A stretch of 64,000 nucleotides of DNA from Actinomadura sp. NAK00032 (lineage in GTDB: Bacteria > Actinomycetota > Actinomycetes > Streptosporangiales > Streptosporangiaceae): positions 3,658,001 through 3,722,000 of the forward strand of contig NZ_CP054932.1 in NCBI RefSeq assembly GCF_013364275.1, given 5' to 3'. Both the position numbers and the translations under genes were made by a program. The notes beneath the pieces were generated by a model. It ran no database searches. It was not told the origin of the DNA and was given only the letters and a program-made list of their open reading frames with translations. This document shows, one piece after another, positions 59,490-64,000 of the stretch (its first letter is position 1; every line of letters starts with the position of its first letter).

Positions 59490-60356
59490 CTATCTGGCGA
59501 GGTCGGTCGGTTCGTCCAGACGCGTCAGCTTCCGCGGGTTCGCCACCGCGTGGATCCGGGTGACCCGCCCGCCCTCGACCACCAGGCTCACCGCCGCCAC
59601 CCCGCCGCCGGCCTCGATCCGGCCGCCCGGCGCGCCGTTGAGCCAGACGGCCGACACCGTCCGGCCCGGGCGCGCGAGCGACTCCGCGACGAGTCGCGCC
59701 CCGTGGATCGGGGCCCGCGCCGCGGGGGCGAGCCCGCCGCCGTCGGTGATCAGGACCACGTCCGGCGCCAGGACCTCGATCAGCTCCGCCATCTCCCCGG
59801 TTCGCACCGCGGCCAGGAACCGCTCCACCACGGCTCGCTGCTCCGACCGGCTCACCCGCACCCGGGGCCGCCGAGCCGCCACCCGCTCGCGGGCCCGCCG
59901 GGCGATCTGCCGCACCGCGGGCGCCGACTTGTCCACGGTCACGGCGATCTCGCCGTAGGGCAGTTCGAACACCTCGCGGAGCACGAACACCGCGCGCTCC
60001 ACCGGGGCGAGCGTCTCCAGGACGGTCAGCACCGCGATCGAGACGCTGTCCGCGAGGGCGCCGTCCTCGGCGACGTCGGGGCTGGTGAGCAGCGGTTCCG
60101 GCAGCCACTCGCCGACGTAGTCCTCGCGCCTGCGCGACAGCGTGCGCAGCTGGTTGAGGGACTGCCGGGTGACGACCCGGACGAGGTAGGCGCGGGGGTC
60201 GCTCACTCGCGCGCGGTCGACCCGGGCCCACCGCAGCCACGAATCCTGCAGCACGTCCTCCGCGTCGGCCGCCGACCCGAGCATCTGGTAGGCGACGGTG
60301 AACAGCAGGCTGCGGTGGGCGACGAACGGATCCTCGGCGGCCGCGTCACGGGTCAT
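59490..60356 (-). CDS. ECF41-type sigma factor (SigJ-like)
   Basis: A 288-residue sigma factor. Region 2 (residues ~11-75, DAEDVLQDSWLRWARV) and region 4 (FELPYGEIAVTVDKSAPAVRQI) are followed by a ~120-residue SnoaL-like C-terminal domain with the ECF41 motifs TDGGG and NPRKL, which regulates activity in place of a separate anti-sigma factor. Its ATG overlaps the stop codon of the carboxymuconolactone decarboxylase gene (ATGA); such a partner gene is the hallmark of ECF41 loci. Confidence 0.9.
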   Translation of the reverse strand: MTRDAAAEDPFVAHRSLLFTVAYQMLGSAADAEDVLQDSWLRWARVDRARVSDPRAYLVRVVTRQSLNQLRTLSRRREDYVGEWLPEPLLTSPDVAEDGALADSVSIAVLTVLETLAPVERAVFVLREVFELPYGEIAVTVDKSAPAVRQIARRARERVAARRPRVRVSRSEQRAVVERFLAAVRTGEMAELIEVLAPDVVLITDGGGLAPAARAPIHGARLVAESLARPGRTVSAVWLNGAPGGRIEAGGGVAAVSLVVEGGRVTRIHAVANPRKLTRLDEPTDLAR

Positions 60357-60931
60357 GCCGGCGACGCCGCACCGGGCTTGTCCGGGACCTCGGCCAGCGG
60401 GATCTCGCAGGCGTCCGAGAAGCCCTGCGAGGCGACCCCGTTCGCCACATTGGCCCTGGTGGCCAGGTTGACATAGGCGATGTGCACGGTGAGCTCGACC
60501 ATCGCCGCCGGCCCGAGCCGCTCCAGCAGACCGGCGTACTGCTCGTCGGTGACGGTCGGCGGCGTGTCCGACATGGCCTCGGCGTACTCCATCACGTCCC
60601 GCTCCAGCGGGGTGAACACTTCCGAGGTCCGCCAGCGCGGCACCTGGCTCGCCTTGGTCAGGTCCAGATCGTCGTTCCGCGCCTGGAAGTAGCCGACGTC
60701 GAGGCACCAACTGCAGCCGATCTGCGCCGCGACGGCCATGTGCGCGAACGACTTGAGGCTCTTGTCGGCCGCGTTCCACGCTCCGGCCTTGGCGCCGAAC
60801 TCCAGGTTGTCGAGCGCGACCGCGGGGCTGTGCCACAGCACTTCGACGTTCTCGGGAACGGCACCGAGTTGCTTGATCATGCTCTCCTCGACCTCGGCGG
60901 GAAGCTCGGCCTTCGGTACGCGCAGCGCCAT
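60353..60931 (-). CDS. Carboxymuconolactone decarboxylase-family protein (AhpD-like)
   Basis: A 192-residue all-helical CMD/AhpD-fold protein. The redox motif CSWCLD (CX2C) resembles AhpD-type peroxidase partners. It sits upstream of and overlaps the ECF41 sigma gene, a conserved pairing in which the CMD-family protein is usually a target of that sigma factor. GGAG lies six bases before ATG 60931. A possible ECF41 promoter is 43 bases upstream. Confidence 0.9.
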   Translation of the reverse strand: MALRVPKAELPAEVEESMIKQLGAVPENVEVLWHSPAVALDNLEFGAKAGAWNAADKSLKSFAHMAVAAQIGCSWCLDVGYFQARNDDLDLTKASQVPRWRTSEVFTPLERDVMEYAEAMSDTPPTVTDEQYAGLLERLGPAAMVELTVHIAYVNLATRANVANGVASQGFSDACEIPLAEVPDKPGAASPA

Positions 60932-60973
60932 GACGTTCTCCTGTGAATGTGGGTTGTGGCTGGTCGACATGAA

Positions 60974-61001
60974 GACACCGCCGGCCCCTCGAAACGTGAC
61001 A
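60974..61001 (-). promoter_or_regulatory. Candidate ECF41-type promoter
   Basis: On the minus strand, TGTCACG (61001-60995) followed by GTGTC (60978-60974) is close to the TGTCACA/CGTC pattern known for ECF41 sigma factors. It lies 43 bases before the CMD gene, suggesting autoregulation. The second half deviates, so confidence is limited. Confidence 0.45.
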
Positions 61002-61024
61002 GCACCATCGCGCGGGTGCGGGCG

Positions 61025-62005
61025 TCACGGGCGCAGGACCGTTTTTCCCGTGGTCGCGCGCGATTGCAGGGCGGTGTGGGCGGCGGCCGCGTCCGCGAGG
61101 GCGAATCTCTGGCCGATCACGGGGACGAGGCGTTCGTCGTGGAGCGCTTGAAGGGCATCGCGTTCCAGCGTCCGGGTGCCGCCGGGGCGTTGGAGGATGC
61201 GTGCGCCGACGGCGGAGGCGGCGCTGATCCCCCGGCTGAACAGGTCGGCGGCCGACAGTTCGGTCAGGGAGCCCGAGGACGAGCCGAACATCACCAGGCG
61301 GCCGGCGACGCCGAGCAGCTCCAGGGCGCCTCGGCCGATCCGGCCGCCGACCCCGTCGAGGGCGAGCGTCACCGGCCTGCCCTCCAGCGCCCGGCGTACC
61401 CGGTCGGACCAGTCGGGGCGGGTGTAGTCGATGGCGTGGCCGGCGCCGATCCGGCGGGCGAGCACGGTCTTGGCGGGGCCGCCGGCGACGCCGACGACCG
61501 TTGCTCCGGCGGCGTGGCACGCCTGCACCAGCAGGGTCCCGATCCCGCCGGCGGCTGCGGTGACCAGGACGACGTCCCCGGCGGCCGGCGTGGCGAGTTC
61601 GAGGATCGCCATGGTGGTCCGGCCGGTGCCGACCATGGCCACGGCGCGGTCGGCGTCGGCGTCGTCCGGCAGGACGTGCACGGCCGCCGCGGGTGCCAGC
61701 GCCAGGTCGGCGTATCCGCCGCCGGCCGGGCCGAGGTCGGCGACGACGCGCCGGCCGAGGAGAGCGGTGTCGGCGCCGGCGCCGACCTCGTCGATCGTGC
61801 CGGCGACCTCGCGGCCGGGTGTCGCGGGCAGGCGGGGCGAGACCCGCGGCCCGCCCGCCCCCTGGCGGATGACGGTGTCCAGCAGGTGGACGCCCGCCGA
61901 CTCGACCCGGATCCGCACCTGGCCCGCGGGCGGACGCGGGTCGGGCACCTCCTCCAGCCGGAGTTCCTCCGGGCCGCCGAACGCGTGCTGCCGGATCGCG
62001 CGCAT
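61025..62005 (-). CDS. Quinone oxidoreductase-like MDR dehydrogenase
   Basis: A 326-residue medium-chain dehydrogenase/reductase of the zinc-independent quinone oxidoreductase type. It starts MRAIRQHAFGGPEELRLEEVP, has PGREVAGTIDEVG and the NADPH-binding AAGGIGTLLVQACHAAGA. No catalytic-zinc cysteine cluster is seen. It overlaps the haloalkane dehalogenase-like gene upstream (TGATG), indicating a two-gene operon facing a MarR regulator. Confidence 0.88.
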   Translation of the reverse strand: MRAIRQHAFGGPEELRLEEVPDPRPPAGQVRIRVESAGVHLLDTVIRQGAGGPRVSPRLPATPGREVAGTIDEVGAGADTALLGRRVVADLGPAGGGYADLALAPAAAVHVLPDDADADRAVAMVGTGRTTMAILELATPAAGDVVLVTAAAGGIGTLLVQACHAAGATVVGVAGGPAKTVLARRIGAGHAIDYTRPDWSDRVRRALEGRPVTLALDGVGGRIGRGALELLGVAGRLVMFGSSSGSLTELSAADLFSRGISAASAVGARILQRPGGTRTLERDALQALHDERLVPVIGQRFALADAAAAHTALQSRATTGKTVLRP

Positions 62006-62886
62006 CACGCTCGTCCCTCCTCGCCGGAGAGCAGGCCGTGCCCGTCCAGCCAGGCGACGAGCGAGGAGGCGATGGCCGCGGGCTGCTCCTCGGGGGTGTG
62101 GTGGCCGGCCGCCCCGTGCGTCTCGATCTCCAGAGCGGACATGTGCGCGGCGCACCAGTCGATGATCCGGGTGCTCATCATCGTGCTCTCGCCGGGTGCG
62201 AAGGCGATCAGGAGTTTGGGCACGTCCGCGCTGCCGGCCAGCCACCGGCCGTAGGCCTCGACTCTGGCGACGACGTCGGCGGGCTCGCCGTCCAGCGGCA
62301 TCGACCGCGGCCATTGGAGCAGCGGCACCCTGCTGCGGCGGGTGGGGTAGGGGCGGCCGTAGACGGCGAGGTCCTCCTCGCTCAGCCCGGGGACGGTGCG
62401 CGGCAGCGCCTGCTCGATGAAGGCGTTCTCCTCCAGCACCATCGCCTCGCCGGCCCCGGGCGTCCGCATCGCTTCGAACAGCGGGCGGGCACCGGCGGGG
62501 AACTCCTCCCACGACATCGGCTTCACGATCGTCTCGGTGAACGCGATGCCGCGCACCCGTCCGGGGTGGCGGGCGGCCCAGTCGAAGGCGAGCGCGCCGC
62601 CCCAGTCATGCCCGACCAGGACGACCCGGTCGAGTCCGAGGGCGTCGAACCAGGCGTCGAGGTACCGCGCGTGGTCGTCGAAGGAGTAGGCGATATCGGG
62701 CTTGCCGGACTCGCCCATGCCGATCAGGTCGGGCGCCAGGCACCGCCCGGCGGATCCGACGACGGGCAGGACGTGCCGCCAGAGGTACGACGACGTGGGG
62801 TTTCCGTGCAGGAAGACCATCGGGGCGGGCCCTCGGCCGACCTCCCGGTAGAAGATCGTCGAATCCAGGGCGGGTGTGGTGGGCAT
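62005..62886 (-). CDS. dhaA: Haloalkane dehalogenase-like alpha/beta hydrolase
   Basis: A 293-residue alpha/beta hydrolase matching haloalkane dehalogenases of subfamily II (DhaA/LinB type), which hydrolyse carbon-halogen bonds. Nucleophile Asp in LVGHDWGGALAFDW (D94), the halide-binding Asn in LHGNPTSSYLW (N29), a Glu in TETIVKP (E118) and the base His in GHHTPEEQP (H263). A light-emitting or other alpha/beta hydrolase role cannot be fully excluded. GGGGAG lies six bases before ATG 62886. Divergent from MarR with two operator dyads between them. Confidence 0.85.
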   Translation of the reverse strand: MPTTPALDSTIFYREVGRGPAPMVFLHGNPTSSYLWRHVLPVVGSAGRCLAPDLIGMGESGKPDIAYSFDDHARYLDAWFDALGLDRVVLVGHDWGGALAFDWAARHPGRVRGIAFTETIVKPMSWEEFPAGARPLFEAMRTPGAGEAMVLEENAFIEQALPRTVPGLSEEDLAVYGRPYPTRRSRVPLLQWPRSMPLDGEPADVVARVEAYGRWLAGSADVPKLLIAFAPGESTMMSTRIIDWCAAHMSALEIETHGAAGHHTPEEQPAAIASSLVAWLDGHGLLSGEEGRA

Positions 62887-62913
62887 GGAGTTCTCCCCGG
62901 AGCGGTGACATAC

Positions 62914-62959
62914 TAGACAGGTACCTGACCAACATAAAAAGTAGACAGGAGCCTGTCAA
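62914..62959. promoter_or_regulatory. Two MarR-type operator dyads
   Basis: TAGACAGGTACCTGACCA (62914-62931) and TAGACAGGAGCCTGTCAA (62942-62959) are related GACAGG-NN-CCTGTC dyads, 28 bases apart, between the dehalogenase and MarR genes. The second ends one base before the MarR start codon. Probable sites for the adjacent MarR. Confidence 0.75.
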
Positions 62960-62960
62960 T

Positions 62961-63458
62961 ATGCGGGAAGACCCCTCGTTGCGGCGATCGAGGCTGTCGC
63001 TGCTCCTGCGCCTGCTCCACCGCGAGTACACCGTCGGCATCGAGGCGGCTCTGGCGGAGGCGGGCTTCGGCGACATCCGGTCCGGGGACGCCAAGGTGTT
63101 CCCGTTCGTCCCGCCGGAGGGCATCACCGTCCGCGACCTGGCCCTTCGCGCGGGCGTGCGCAAGCAGACCATGGCGCAGTCGGTCGACCAGCTCGAGCGG
63201 TCCGGCTACCTGGAACGGCGCCCCAACCCCAGTGACGGCCGGTCCCGGCTGATCGTGCTCACCGACCGGGGCAGGGCGGTCCAGCCGGCGGCGGCCGGCG
63301 CGGGGGACCGGATCGAACGGCGCTGGGCCGACCTGACCAGTCCCGAGGACTTCGAGGCCCTCCGCACCCTGCTGCTCGGCCTCCTGACCCGCATCGGCGA
63401 GACGGCCCCCGGCGCCGCCGAGCGCCTGACCTCGATCGACGAGGGCCGGCTCGCCTGA
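62961..63458 (+). CDS. MarR-family regulator
   Basis: A 165-residue MarR protein with a winged helix (residues ~55-115: ITVRDLALRAGVRKQTMAQSVDQLERSGYLERRPNP... in part) and the wing SDGRSRLIVLTDRG. It is divergent from the dehalogenase/quinone oxidoreductase operon, with two operator-like dyads in between. It likely represses that operon and itself, responding to a substrate of those enzymes. ATG 62961 is preferred; upstream codons would cover the operators. Confidence 0.88.
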   Translation: MREDPSLRRSRLSLLLRLLHREYTVGIEAALAEAGFGDIRSGDAKVFPFVPPEGITVRDLALRAGVRKQTMAQSVDQLERSGYLERRPNPSDGRSRLIVLTDRGRAVQPAAAGAGDRIERRWADLTSPEDFEALRTLLLGLLTRIGETAPGAAERLTSIDEGRLA

Positions 63459-63492
63459 CGAGGGACTCGGGCGAGCCGCCGGGAAGCGCCGT

Positions 63493-64000
63493 TCAGGACG
63501 CCGGGCGGGACGGGACGGGTGTCAGGTCCAGCAGCACGCGGTGCGGGGCGCCGGCGGGCGGTTCTGGTTCGGGCTCGTCCTCGGCGTCCACCGCGACCAG
63601 GCTGATGTAGCCGCCCGACTCCTCGAACAGCAGGCCGTGCTCGGTGAACCGCGCCAGCGCGGCCCGTACCCGCTCGACCGGGACGTCCAGCTCGGCGGCG
63701 AACTTCTCGGGACGCTTCGGGGAGGCCAGCCGGCGCAGCATGTCCTCCTCGTCCGGCTCGACCGGGATCCAGCGGCGGTCGCCGAACCTGGTGTCGAGCA
63801 CGCCCGGGGACCCGGCGCCGCCGGCGAGCAGGGCGAGCCGCGGCCGTTCGCCGTTCTTCCAGGAGTCCTGCCAGGCGGTGGACAGCCGCTGCAGTTCCGC
63901 CAGCCATTCGACCGACTGGACCTGGTAGGGCGCGAGGTTCTCGTCGACGAAGAAGTACGCCAGCTCGAACAGCCTGTCCTCCGGGACGGCCGGGTAGCAG
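63493..64000 (-). CDS. C-terminal end of a possible RiPP radical-SAM maturase (partial)
   Basis: About 169 codons of a gene entering from the right edge, ending at TGA 63495-63493. The frame reads through to position 64000 without a stop. Visible: YPAVPEDRLFELAYFFVDEN near the edge, a central RRWIPVEPDEEDMLRRLA, a small winged-helix-like segment (KFAAELDVPVERVRAALARF) and GGYISLVAV. This pattern resembles the C-terminus of RiPP maturation radical SAM protein 1, but the catalytic SAM domain would be outside the window. Treat the name as a suggestion. Confidence 0.4.
   Translation of the reverse strand, partial: CYPAVPEDRLFELAYFFVDENLAPYQVQSVEWLAELQRLSTAWQDSWKNGERPRLALLAGGAGSPGVLDTRFGDRRWIPVEPDEEDMLRRLASPKRPEKFAAELDVPVERVRAALARFTEHGLLFEESGGYISLVAVDAEDEPEPEPPAGAPHRVLLDLTPVPSRPAS

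Overview
The window is very GC-rich DNA with dense gene packing, many GTG starts, and 4-bp ATGA/GTGA overlaps between neighbouring genes. Gene content (ECF41-type sigma factor with a carboxymuconolactone-decarboxylase partner, VanJ-like phosphatase, SapA-like secreted protein, DUF2243/CtaG pair, PP2C-SpoIIE phosphatase, many CoA-dependent catabolic genes) points to a soil actinomycete, most likely a Streptosporangiales/Thermomonosporaceae-type organism. The assignment is an inference from gene content and composition. I see no rRNA, tRNA, transposase, phage gene or CRISPR array.

Layout. (1) 1-2030: the end of an ABC-type export pair and an agmatinase-family ureohydrolase. (2) 2.3-17.1 kb: an uncharacterised CoA-dependent catabolic region. 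It holds an MFS transporter, a tandem CaiB/BaiF CoA-transferase, a PadR regulator, an acyl-CoA ligase, an Ltp2-like thiolase-fold protein with its DUF35 partner, a COG2159 amidohydrolase, a DoxX protein, a second amidohydrolase, a second CoA-transferase and a crotonase. Four promoter regions here carry a palindromic GACTAWTAGTC-like box, usually on the -10 element, and a fifth copy lies near one of them; this suggests one local regulator. (3) 17.1-23 kb: unrelated single genes (RibD-C/DHFR-like reductase, a carbamoyltransferase paralogue lacking key residues, a STAS protein, a lectin-like secreted protein, an orphan response regulator facing a VanJ-like phosphatase). (4) 22.9-26.2 kb: a sulfide/persulfide detoxification operon (CstR-like sensor, CstB-like persulfide dioxygenase-rhodanese, membrane rhodanese, TauE/SafE exporter) with three ATACCCC/GGGGTAT operators. 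(5) 26.3-27.7 kb: a WGR-domain beta-propeller protein followed by a strong hairpin.

(6) 28.0-41.9 kb: two operons that appear to share one TetR regulator, because the same 18-bp dyad (TAACTGAC-NN-GTCAGTTA) precedes both. The first encodes a PotDBCA-type ABC importer, a ThDP-dependent decarboxylase/acetolactate-synthase-like enzyme, a 2-hydroxyacid dehydrogenase and the TetR itself. The second encodes acyl-CoA dehydrogenase, NDP-forming acyl-CoA synthetase, 2,4-dienoyl-CoA-reductase-like SDR, aldehyde dehydrogenase and an EamA exporter. Together they look like uptake plus CoA-dependent breakdown of one unidentified compound. (7) 41.9-43.4 kb: DUF2243 and CtaG membrane proteins. (8) 43.4-50.4 kb: an arsenic-resistance island with three different ArsR repressors, each beside its own palindrome, plus Acr3, ArsC, an ArsO-like flavoprotein, a flavoprotein with cysteine clusters at both ends, and an MFS exporter.

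(9) 50.4-63.5 kb: a disulfide-reductase-like flavoprotein, a SapA-like secreted protein, an AceE/transketolase-like ThDP enzyme, a PAS-GAF-SpoIIE phosphatase, a large HPII-type catalase, an ECF41 sigma factor/carboxymuconolactone decarboxylase pair, a quinone oxidoreductase and haloalkane-dehalogenase pair, and a divergent MarR regulator with two operators. (10) 63.5-64 kb: the C-terminal end of a gene running off the right edge, possibly a radical-SAM RiPP maturase. The clearest candidates for something new are the catabolic region at 2.3-17.1 kb with its shared box, the TetR-linked import/catabolic pair at 28-42 kb, and the double-cysteine-tailed flavoprotein in the arsenic island.
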